Positions 55,595-64,000 of a stretch of DNA of 64,000 nt are shown here, piece by piece. The translations under genes and the position numbers were made by a program. Each line of letters opens with the position of its first letter. Positions within the stretch are counted from its first letter, which is position 1. The DNA is from Hydrangea macrophylla (taxonomy: Eukaryota; Streptophyta; Magnoliopsida; Cornales; Hydrangeaceae). A model generated the notes under the pieces. The model did not search any database and was not told the DNA's origin. It worked only from the letters and a program-made list of their open reading frames with translations. Where the stretch lies: assembly GCA_033977485.1 (NCBI GenBank), contig CM066991.1:127987999-128051998 (forward strand). Direction: 5' to 3'.

Positions 55595-55795
55595 TCATTT
55601 AAGTATTACAATTTAAATTGAACTAAGTTGGAATTTCAAAGATCTAACCAATTTTTTTATTTATTTTTATAGTTAATTTGATATTTGTCTAATCGTTTTC
55701 TAGCAATACTGGAGTTTCTGAGTTACCGATTGCCTTAAAATCACCTAAGAATTCCCCCCCTTCTTTTAAACCAACACAATGATGATTTCGATAAA

Positions 55796-55949
55796 GAGTA
55801 ATATTTGGGACACAAATAAGTTTTACAAACACTTATAAATACACTCTATCTCTCCTTGGTGGCACTGTGGGATCCGGATGCGACCCAAGAGAGAAATAGA
55901 GTGTGTTTGTAAGTGTTTATGAAATTTGTTTGTGCCCCTAGCATTGTTG
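55796..55949. mobile_element. Foldback MITE
   Basis: Inverted arms of about 60 bp: GGACACAAATAAG, ACAAACACTTATAAATACAC, TCTATCTCTCCTTGG against the reverse complement of CCCAAGAGAGAAATAGAGTG...TTTGTGCCCC. The right end CCTAGCATTGTTG resembles the end of 61007-61188. The target duplication is diverged. Confidence 0.7.
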
Positions 55950-56056
55950 GTTTTAATAAAAATGAGATAAAACTGAGAGTTGGTATGAAGACTCCGAACC
56001 TGATGATGTTTAAAATATCTCGAACATGACCAAATATATATATATATATATATAAG

Positions 56057-56378
56057 CAATGTTTTGAAAATCGGACCGGTCATTGAACTGGAAAAATGAT
56101 CACGAGTCACTGGTTCAACTGTTGGGTCAACCGGAATTGAACTATGATGTCATAATTATGTAATAAATTTTAATAATAATACAAAATATAAAAAATATAA
56201 AAAAATAAAATTAAAAAATCAAAATTTCCGATTATCCGGTTCAATTGCCGATTTTACTGGTTCAACCACCGGATTTTTCGATTTTTACAAAATAGACCGA
56301 TTTTTTGCATTTTTCGGTTCAAATCGGACCGTTTCTTGAACCAGTCGACGATTCAACCAGTTCGGTTTTTAAAACAAG
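56057..56378. mobile_element. Non-autonomous element with CGGTTTTTAAAACA ends
   Basis: CAATGTTTTGAAAATCGGAC and, in reverse, CTTGTTTTAAAAACCGAACT are terminal inverted repeats. TATATAAG flanks both sides (56049-56056, 56379-56386), though the left copy sits in a TA run. The 8-bp length would suit a hAT. Confidence 0.6.
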
Positions 56379-56452
56379 TATATAAGTGCCACGGAGTTGG
56401 GAAAGCTAGTACAACAATATTGTATCCCAAACTTAATAGTTGCCACTTTGTT

Positions 56453-56841
56453 CAGGGATGGATGTAGAAAATTGGAGCAGAGGGGGCTTGATAGGGTGAT
56501 GAGGTAGTGAGTTTAGGGGGTTTGAGGGTAGCGACCCTGAGGCGATTTTTTTGAATCTATTTATACATAATTTTTTTAGACAGGTGAAGGAATTAGAAAA
56601 CTTAATATTGATTGACACAAAATGTACTATAAAATGACACATTATTTATATAAATTGAGACCAAAAAGTTGAATGTTTCATACTTGGGAGAGGGGGCTTA
56701 AGTATAAAACAGAGAGTTTTTTTTTTAATTTGCATTGAGAGCTTAAATGTATTTTTTTTTTAAATATATATAATGTTTTTTAAAAATTAAAAGGGAACTT
56801 GTGTCCTCCCTTGCCTTTCTACAGATCCATCCGTGACTCTG
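56453..56841 (+). mobile_element. Non-autonomous DNA element, CAGGGATGGAT ends
   Basis: Left CAGGGATGGATGTAGAAA and, in reverse, right CAGAGTCACGGATGGATCTG with TAGAAA. The ends are close to hAT-type CAGGGGCGGATCTAG termini. It shares internal blocks with 37780-38312. No clear target duplication. Confidence 0.6.
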
Positions 56842-57713
56842 TCCCTAGAATTTAACAATCTACATTTTGTCAATTATTCTCCCTTGACCTCTAGAAATAC
56901 CCATACTTAAAAAGTTGTACTCGTCTTAGAAAGGACCATCTTCACATGACTTCAAGAAAATGCACTGTTTCAAAGGAGGGAAATACATAAAAATAATAAT
57001 AATAATAAAAAAAAAAATAGCACATAATGGAAAAGTTGGGACACTTGACAAATGAAGGGTTTGAAGACTGACATGAAAATTATTTGCTCCCATACCACAT
57101 CCATTGCCTCTTAAAATCTATTTTAAAACAAAAAGATATTAGAATCCTTGGTGAATCTAGTTCATTAATTATATTATGAGGGTCACTGAAGCTTATCAAA
57201 CATAGGTGGTTTGAATATTCAATTTTAAGCCTGTCAATCAACCTACCTTCAATTAATTCTATTGAATGATATCTAACTAGTAAAGTGTTGTTATGAGCAA
57301 AGTTTGCTGATAGGGTACTCATTATGTAAAGATTTTTTAACCATGCAAATGCTTTTGTAAGGTTAAAATTTTTCTGTTTAGGTATATATATAATCAATAA
57401 TGGTGAAGCCACCGAACGGTACCAAAAATTTGTACCGAAATGTGTGATCCCTACCAATTTTTAGCTTGGTTATTATTTGAGAAGAGATTGGGTTGGATAA
57501 AAAATAATCTAGTGTTTGGTGAATCTCATACTCCTATATATGTATAGAAATATTTTTTTAACAAAAGTAAAACTCATTTTATATATTCTTTTGCTACACA
57601 TAAATTCTAGCGTTTGGTGATTAATATTTTTCTGCAGTTGAGTTTATACCCAAATTTAATTATAATATTGTCAAATCAATAAACACATTTTCAAATACAT
57701 CTAAGAATTGTTT

Positions 57714-57950
57714 GGATAAATTACAGCACCTCCCCCTAAATTATGACCATATTTCACTAACACTCCCTAAACTTAAAAACTGAACATGCTCATCCCTTAA
57801 ACTATCCAAAATGAACAAACTCACCTGTAAAGAAGGGGGTGTTAGTGTCAACAAATGATAGTTTAGGAGGTGAATTTATTCAGTTTTAATGTTCAGGGGG
57901 TGTTAGTGAAAAAATTGTTATAATTCAGAGAGTGTTACTGTAATTTACCC
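57714..57950. mobile_element. Foldback MITE, about 95-bp arms
   Basis: GGATAAATTACAGCACC...TTTCACTAACACTCCCT...AAACTATC on the left mirrors GGGTAAATTACAGTAAC...TTTCACTAACACCCCCT...AAACTATC read in reverse from the right. Confidence 0.75.
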
Positions 57951-58374
57951 TTTTTTTTAAGCCATAATGTACAATGAGACTTCATACTAGAAGCTGGCTT
58001 CTAACTGGACTTTCGAACCTGTGCAATCCCAGAGGTACAAATTAATTGGCTTCTAACTTATAAGTTATAACCCTACTACCACACGTCTTTCTACATTTCT
58101 TGCTTTGCTTGTGAAAAAAAAAAGTAATGTTACACCCACATTTAAATTCATACTCAATATATCATAACTTTTGATTTCAGTGGATCTCGTGTGAGACTCA
58201 TATGAGACTCACTAAAATTAATGATCAGAATTATTAAGTGTGAGATTGAGTTTGAATTTAAATGTGGGTGTAGGATTTTTTTTAAAAAGACATATTTTTC
58301 TGATCATTACTTTCTCATTTAGAATCAGGACATCTACATCGTAATATTTTAAAAACACACGCATATAAATATAT

Positions 58375-58568
58375 ACAGTCCGGATTTTAAGCGGGTGTCA
58401 AAAGACGAACTTTGAGACAGACCAGTTTTAGCAACGAAAAAGTCGCGTTTTCATCGCTAAAACAATGATTTTTAGCGACGAAAAATTGCGTCGCTAAAAG
58501 CGACATTTTCGTTGCTATAAGTGGTCCGCCCCAAAGTCCGCCCCTTAACACCCGCACCTGATCCTCAC
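58375..58568. mobile_element. Mutator-type MITE with TTTAGCGACG motifs
   Basis: Arms hold AGCGGGTGTCAAAAGACGAA and TTTTAGCAACGAAAAAGTCG against mirrored copies; the TTTAGCGACG motif repeats near the centre. Flanks TATAAATATA at about 58364-58373 and 58569-58578 are a 10-bp duplication. Confidence 0.75.
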
Positions 58569-58578
58569 TATAAATATA

Positions 58579-59670
58579 TCTATCTACTATACTATACAAA
58601 CGAATAAACAAGCACGCAAAAAATATGAACTTCCTATTTTGCCCTTCACAACACCATAATTACCCATATATCTATCTATACATCATAAGGATATATTGAT
58701 TTGTCTGAGGGTAAATCTGTCATTTTGGACAAATAATTACATTCAAGTCAGCTTTTGAAATTTTATTTAATATAATAATGAGCTTTTAATCAACAATTTT
58801 GTGTCTAATTAAATTTGGGTCAATAATTTTTGGGATATTTATTATTGACTTCAAAAAAAGTCAACAAAAGTGGCTATTTTGGTGGCTATTTAGGAATTGA
58901 TCACTAATATTTATAATTTGATCAACTTCTTCTCTCAAATGAAGTTTCAATCAACAATTTGTGTCTAATTACATTTGGGTCAATATTTTTTGGGATATTT
59001 ATTATTCACTTCACAAAAAGTAAAAAAAAAATGACTATATTAGTGGTTATTTAGGAATTGGTCACTAATATTTACAATTTGCTTAACTTCTTCTCTCAAA
59101 TTTAGGATTCATATATTGTAATATGTGTAATTGCATTTAGGTCAGTAAGTTTTGGGAAATTTATTATACACTTTAAAAAAGTTTTAAAAAGTGACTATTT
59201 TAGTGACTATTTAGGAATTGGTCACTAATTTCACATTTTGGTCAACTTCTTCTCTAATATTTAAGTTCTGGTATATTTAAAATGTCAAATAAAGTGGCTA
59301 TTTAGTAGCTATTATGAAGTGGTCACTAATATTTACATCTTGGTCAACTTCTTATCTCAAATTCAGGATTTATAGATTGTATTCGAATATCAATTAAGGC
59401 CTATAAACACATTCATGCCCTTTTTTTATAGAAGAAATACCCTACTTGTGTTATATATTTTTAGTGGCGCTTTATAAGGTACCTTTACTATTCATTTATA
59501 TGATAGTCAGAATTATCAACTTCTTCCGTGAGAAGAGTTTTAGATTAAATAGTTATATTTACAATTTTTATTTAACTGTTTTAACATCTTATTATACACT
59601 TTTAATAACCACTTAACTACATGAAACGACACAATTAAATTCCTTGCGCAACGCGCAGGGCTCCAACTAG
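58579..59670 (+). mobile_element. Non-autonomous Helitron
   Basis: The 5' end TCTATCTACTATACTATAC starts with TC. The 3' end has a short hairpin TGCGC-AAC-GCGCA then GGGCTCCAACTAG. The element sits between A (58578) and T (59671), as Helitron insertion requires. It has no Rep/helicase gene. The interior is a tandem repeat (58788-59370). Confidence 0.75.
58788..59370. repeat. About 150-bp tandem repeat, four to five copies, inside the Helitron
   Basis: The phrases GGGATATTTATTATT, TTTAGGAATTGGTCACTAAT and TTGGTCAACTTCTTCTCT recur in order with a period of about 130-165 bp. Confidence 0.8.
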
Positions 59671-59896
59671 TATATATATACACACATAAAAATATATATA
59701 TAAACGTGTGTGTGTGTTTGTGTAAGTCAATAAAGTGATGGGAGTGAATTCCGAGGGAAATTCTACATTCAAAGGCTCAGGGTCCGATGAATTGTTAGCA
59801 GAATATCACATGTGATGGCCATATGTTGGCCACTGGCTGCATTATCCTAATTAATCTCATGAAAGATAATAATACTCCGTATGTTATAAAAAGATT

Positions 59897-60076
59897 AATG
59901 TTTGGCATACTTTGAAATTCACTCTCAATTTGACACTCAGTTTTAAATATATGTACTTTGTGTTGTATAAATGGTAAATAAAAAAGTGTGAAAAATTCAT
60001 AAAGCACCAAGTACATGTATTTAAAGCATAAAATATCAAATTTAGTGTGAATTTCAAAATATGCATAACATTACTC
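59897..60076. mobile_element. MITE, copy of family at 38600
   Basis: Arms GCATACTTTGAAATTCACTC and GTGAATTTCAAAATATGC are inverted. The centre shares TATGTACTTTGTGTTGTATA with the other copy. Confidence 0.7.
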
Positions 60077-60883
60077 TTATAAAAATGCACCAATTATTTT
60101 AATAGTTTTTTAGTCAAAAATTCTTTGGTAGTCGCCTTTAGTGGTAATAGAACCTAATCAAATATTTTCTAGTCAATAGTTATTTATAAGATTTTTTTAG
60201 GACTGGTTTACTCTTATTGTAATATAATGGAAGATATTATATCAATCTCTTAAATGGTGAAGCATATTACTAAGTTATGGAAGGTGAATAATGACAATTA
60301 TGGAGATTGTTTTTTATTTATTTTTTTTATTTATTATTCTTTTATATGATTTATATGAAATTATTTCAGCAAATTATCAATCGCATTCGTCATTATCATT
60401 GATAACAAATATGTAGTTATACAAAATTGAACGTCAGTTATATAGCGACTTCCTTCGTCTAAATATTTGATCACGTTCAAAGTAGTTCCCTAAAGTTTTA
60501 AACTTCAATGCCAATACCATGATAGTTTTGAAAAACTTTTCAAAGTGTTTGATAGGATCATGTCCTATCAACAATAATATAAACAGAAAATATAGAAGAA
60601 GATGATCTCTTCGAGGAGATTAGACCTCCAAAACTTAATAGCATATATGTTATTTCTTTATTGGATGATATGCCATACGACATCTACATAAATTTTAAAG
60701 AGATAGTCCAACACATGTATGGCAATAGAAGGATAATATCTCCTTGATTATTTCAAACAGAAAAAGGAAAGTAAGACCAAGCATTTAAATTTACAAACTA
60801 ATTGACTAATACTAATTAATTTAATAAGGAAAAACAGGGATCTTATTATTCCACCCTCCTTAAAATGAACCTTGTATTCAAGG
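60077..60883. other. AT-rich stretch, nothing recognised
   Basis: No coding frame or named repeat. Confidence 0.4.
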
Positions 60884-61441
60884 TTAGGAATTTATGAAAT
60901 CTGGAAAGCCCTCCTTAATGGAGTCATAGGATTCCCACGTAGCATCTTCGGATGGTAGTAATGGGTCCCTAACGGGTTCGAACATCAATAGCCTCTTTTT
61001 GCTTACGAATAGTGCTACGCATACTCCAAAATCCACATTGAAATTCACACAGGACATTCGTGGCTGTTGATTTTGGTGGGAACCGCGTGGGAGCCATGTA
61101 AAACCTAGAAGAGCCCCACCGAAATCAACGGCCATGATTGTCTTGTGTGGATTTTAGTGTGAATTTTGGAGTGTTCCTAGCATTATTGTTTGCTTACAGA
61201 TATGCCACTTTTCGCCACAGTACCAGCAAAGTCCCTTTGATGTATGCTCCTTTAACTCGCGGTCAGTTAGCAGTTTTGGATGAGTGTCGTGATTTGGAGC
61301 CACTACTTGAATCGGCTTGTCAGTATGAAACTCACATGGCTTAGGCAGGAAGGATTTAGTGATACGCCTATTGTCATCTGTTATTTGCCCTTCCTCTAAA
61401 CATGAGAACGAGGTTACTGCTGTCATTATACGGGGTTGACA
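60884..61441 (-). pseudogene. Ty3/gypsy gag fragment split by a MITE
   Basis: The minus-strand frame 61441-61189 includes a linker and HTSKGLCWYCGEKWHICK, a shortened nucleocapsid zinc knuckle of the gypsy GLCxxCxEKWxxxHxC type. Past the MITE (61007-61188) the text continues with KKRLLMFEPVRDPLLPSEDA and EGFPDF. A frame change lies at the junction. The N-terminal gag half and the primer site are missing, because the LTR at 61442 abuts the middle of gag, so a deletion has occurred. Confidence 0.75.
61007..61188. mobile_element. Mutator-type MITE inside gag fragment
   Basis: 182 bp, arms of about 70 bp: GAATAGTGCTACGCATACTC and, in reverse, CAATAATGCTAGGAACACTC; the inner parts CAGGACATTCGTGGCTGTTG and CAAGACAATCATGGCCGTTG also mirror. 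Perfect 9-bp duplication TTTGCTTAC at 60998-61006 and 61189-61197. Confidence 0.88.
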
Positions 61442-62271
61442 TGTCACGCCCCGGATCCACACATGTGAACCCAAGACACGTGGCACGCCACCAAGGCCTT
61501 CAAACAACAATTTACAAATGAAAAGGAGGGAAAACAAGCACGTTTACACCATTATGTTAGACAAATTAAGCCCAAGGGAAAAATGGTAATTAATAAGGTA
61601 TAGCAAATTTTATACCAAAAGATAGGTTTTTGAGTCCCGGTTCCAACGCAAAAAGCGGTGCGCGAATCCGAGTTTTCTAGAGAGAGTTATGTTCGTTTCC
61701 GTAAAAGTCAACAGTGCAGCAAAATGACCTGCGGATCGATCCGCCCCAAAACCGGATCGATCCGGTTTTGACAGAACCTCATTTTTGGCCCTCCAGAAGT
61801 GCCGGATCGATCCGGATTCTGCAGCACTCAATTTGACAGCAATTTCACTAGTTCTGCAGATTCCAAACTTACCAAAACCAATCCAAACTTCATGAAACTT
61901 TCCAAAACACTTCAAAACCATTCCAAAAATCTTTCTAAACCATTCCCAAGATATATTCACATGATTTTAAACATAAAAACAAGATCCACCATTGCTACCA
62001 CACTTGAATCTTCTCAATTTTCACAAAACCAACCAAAACACAAGAGTCTTGATCCCAATTCACAACTAACATATCCAAACCATAGAAACAAGAGTTTGAA
62101 AGTTACCAACATGATTTAAAACCATGAACAAGATGTGCAATGAAATCTCTCCCAAATACTCTCCCAAATACTCTCCCAAATCTCTCCCAAATATTCCCAA
62201 TTCCCTCAAGATCAACCAAAACAAGTTTTCTTAAAACAAACTTCCATTCAAACGTATTCCAAACTACATTA
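61442..62271 (-). mobile_element. Gypsy LTR remnant (CCGGATCGATCCGG family)
   Basis: Begins TGTCACGCCCCGGATCC and shares ACACGTGGCACGCCACCAAG with the LTR at 1077. It carries three long palindromes. It is cut at 62271 by the next LTR. Orientation is minus, because the gag fragment lies to its left. Confidence 0.75.
61731..61815. repeat. Three long palindromes around GGATCGATCC
   Basis: GCGGATCGATCCGC (61731-61744), a perfect 22-bp palindrome at 61748-61769 centred on GGATCGATCC with AAAA and TTTT ends, and CCGGATCGATCCGG (61802-61815). Confidence 0.95.
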
Positions 62272-62364
62272 TGTAATACCCTGTATTTTGGTATTTTAAT
62301 AAGACCCGGTATTTCATTTTTATACTCGTATAAACTTTCTCTTCCTTTTGGTGAATTTTGATAC

Positions 62365-63207
62365 CAATCGATTGACATATTCCCAATCGATTGACACTTT
62401 TTGATACCAATCGATTGATAAGTTATCCCAATCGATTTACATTCTACCGACTAAAAGTGATGACGTGTCAAACTTTCCAATCGATTGCTATTCATCTCAA
62501 TCGATTGACATGTTTATCAATCGATTGACTACAAATATCTGTTGCCAATCGATTGACTGGTGTCTCAATCGATTGACATAACCTGAGAAATGTTTTCTTC
62601 TTTCCTTCAGCTTTAAACGCGTGGCACTCCCTTATGCCTATATATATGTTTCATTTAGTGGCCTTGGGGCTGTTTTTCAGACCTTGGGAGAGAAATATAC
62701 ATACCTCTTGAGTTATACATACATATATCTATATCTATACATATATACACACCCTCACACACACTCACTGCCGTGGCAGCTGGGAAGAAGAAGGAGAAAC
62801 AGAAAGAAGAAGAAAGAAGGAAGGAAGAGACAGAGAGAGAGAAGGCTGGACAGAGAAGGAAGAAAGAGAGAGAGAGAAGTTGGTTTCAAACTTAAACACC
62901 ACCCAAACGCACCCTAAGTGAGTTCTAACTCACTTGGTCCCTTTATATGAAGTTTATATAAGCTATTATGATGTTTAGATGGGTTAAATGCATGTAGTGC
63001 ACGTTTATATATGCTGTTTTTACAATCTGCTGGAGAAGACGTAGTACCAATCGATTGACATAAATCTCAATCGATTGACATCAGTTGCATCCCAATCGAT
63101 TGAATAGGATTTCAATCGATTGACATTGTTCCAATCAATTGACATGTTTATCAATCGATTGACATAACTTTTGTTCCAATCGATTGAACTTTTGTTCCAA
63201 TCGATTG
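62365..63207. repeat. Two blocks of CAATCGATTG palindromes at the right edge
   Basis: First-block starts: 62365, 62384, 62408, 62429 (last base changed), 62478, 62498, 62518, 62546, 62566. Second-block starts: 63048, 63068, 63093, 63113, 63132 (CAATCAATTG), 63152, 63177, 63198. The blocks lie on either side of the TATA box. Confidence 0.95.
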
Positions 63208-63514
63208 ACATGATCAGTACATAGTTTCCTTTGCCTGTTTATTATATAAGAGGTTTAGTTGTTCGATTTCTAATTCGGGATTCCATTATGCGATTATGGG
63301 GTAGACAGGAGAAATGTGACATCAAAGATTTATGGATAATGAATAAAAAGTAATATGAAGACGTGGGTTGACGTGTTGTTTCTGATATAAGTTCGATATC
63401 CGTTTCTTTTAATCCGAGTAGTCAGGCCACATTGGGAATTGTCATGTGTCGATGTAGAATGGAACGTAAGTAGGTTTGGTAAGTTCCGGGAATGGTACGT
63501 GGATGGATGATTGG

Positions 63515-63840
63515 TCATGATATGCTCTTAAAAGCGGTGAACCGGACCATGGTTCTTAAAAGCGGTGAGCTGGACCAAGAAGTCTTAAGATAGACTGGAT
63601 GATCTGTGATATGCTCTTGAAATGCGGTGAACCGGACCATGGTTCTTAAAAGCGGTGAGCTGGGATCACTAGTAGATGACGTTAAGTCGTGGCAATAGAT
63701 TGATATGCCTTGTTCGAAACGTTATATCCCTGAAATGCGGTGAACAGGACCATTGTTCTTAAAAGCTGGGGACAGACTGACGTGGAGTCCATGACATGCG
63801 GTGAACAGGACCATTGTTCTTAAAAGCGATGGACAGAATA
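63515..63840. repeat. LTR minisatellite (TTCTTAAAAGCGGTGA units)
   Basis: About six degenerate copies of CTTAAAAGCGGTGAACCGGA alternate with AAATGCGGTGAACAGGACCA, equivalent to the GCTTTTAAGAACATATG region of the chromovirus LTR. Confidence 0.85.
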
Positions 63841-64000
63841 AGGGTGTATCCCTAGAGTTAAACGATTGAGTCTGTTCATGACATCTGAATACGTTGAGTT
63901 CGGTATTTGAGTAATAAGACGATAAGGGTCGGTTTATAAGAATGAATAGAAGAACAAGATAATGTTATTTTATAATAAGATGTTAACTCTTGTTTTTATA

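Larger units (their letters stand above)
62272..64000 (+). mobile_element. Gypsy LTR, partial at window edge (CAATCGATTG family)
   Basis: Starts TGTAATACCCTGTATTTTGG and is the plus-strand relative of the chromovirus LTR (11114-13294 read in reverse): palindrome block, TATA box at 62639-62647, second palindrome block, then AGCGGTGAACCGGACCATGG repeats. It is clearly diverged from that copy. It runs past 64000, so solo or full element cannot be told. Confidence 0.88.

Noticed and set aside
57080..57457. 125-codon minus-strand frame
   Set aside because: No recognisable motif, AT-rich context, and about one chance frame of this length is expected in 64 kb of such sequence.

Overview
This window is repeat-dominated plant nuclear DNA, most likely from a eudicot. 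The evidence is Ty3/gypsy and Ty1/copia LTR retrotransposons with plant-type Met-initiator tRNA primer sites, a BED-finger hAT transposon, an RTE-like LINE tail, a Helitron, tRNA-derived SINE-like units, a Stowaway MITE and many Mutator-type MITEs. I found no convincing single-copy host gene, rRNA, tRNA or CRISPR. Almost every long reading frame belongs to a transposable element. All calls come from reading the sequence; no database search was run.

Layout. 1-5190: the 5' part of a minus-strand Ty3/gypsy element (gag remnant, primer site, 2.1-kb LTR), then a second diverged LTR. 5190-6171: small foldback and Stowaway MITEs. 6172-23269: a hAT transposon with an 8-bp target duplication. It was split twice, by a 2.9-kb solo LTR (8135-11015, duplication ATATC) and by a nearly complete Ty3/gypsy chromovirus of the Tekay/Del type (11114-21489, duplication ATTGC). 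The hAT itself landed inside a MITE. 23270-27347: AT-rich DNA with a hairpin, a LINE tail, microsatellites and tandem repeats. 27348-36858: an old, multiply broken Ty1/copia element (duplication AGTAG) carrying a nested solo LTR (29158-31664). 36864-49131: MITEs, SINE-like units, a probable Ogre/Tat-type LTR remnant, two non-autonomous hATs and a LINE RNase H fragment. 49132-55234: a very young Ty1/copia element with apparently identical LTRs. 55240-61441: a dense run of MITEs, a Helitron and a gag fragment. 61442-64000: an LTR remnant cut by another LTR that runs off the window.

How the parts relate. The two young LTR elements keep all domains needed for a copy-and-paste cycle (gag, protease, reverse transcriptase, RNase H, integrase, plus a chromodomain-like tail in the chromovirus). 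Each pol frame is closed by a single in-frame TAA that replaces a likely CAA codon. The chromovirus also has an intact acidic 307-residue frame between its primer site and gag, which is not standard for its clade.

The most unusual signal is structural. Different LTR families carry arrays of short perfect palindromes whose sequence is family-specific: CAGTCGACTG, CAATCGATTG, CTCGCGCGAG and CCGGATCGATCCGG. The young copia element has an array of CTCTTGAAGAG-like mini-hairpins in its leader. These arrays lie in parts of the elements that would be present in genomic RNA, so they could be RNA dimerisation or packaging marks, or protein-binding iterons. That role is inference.
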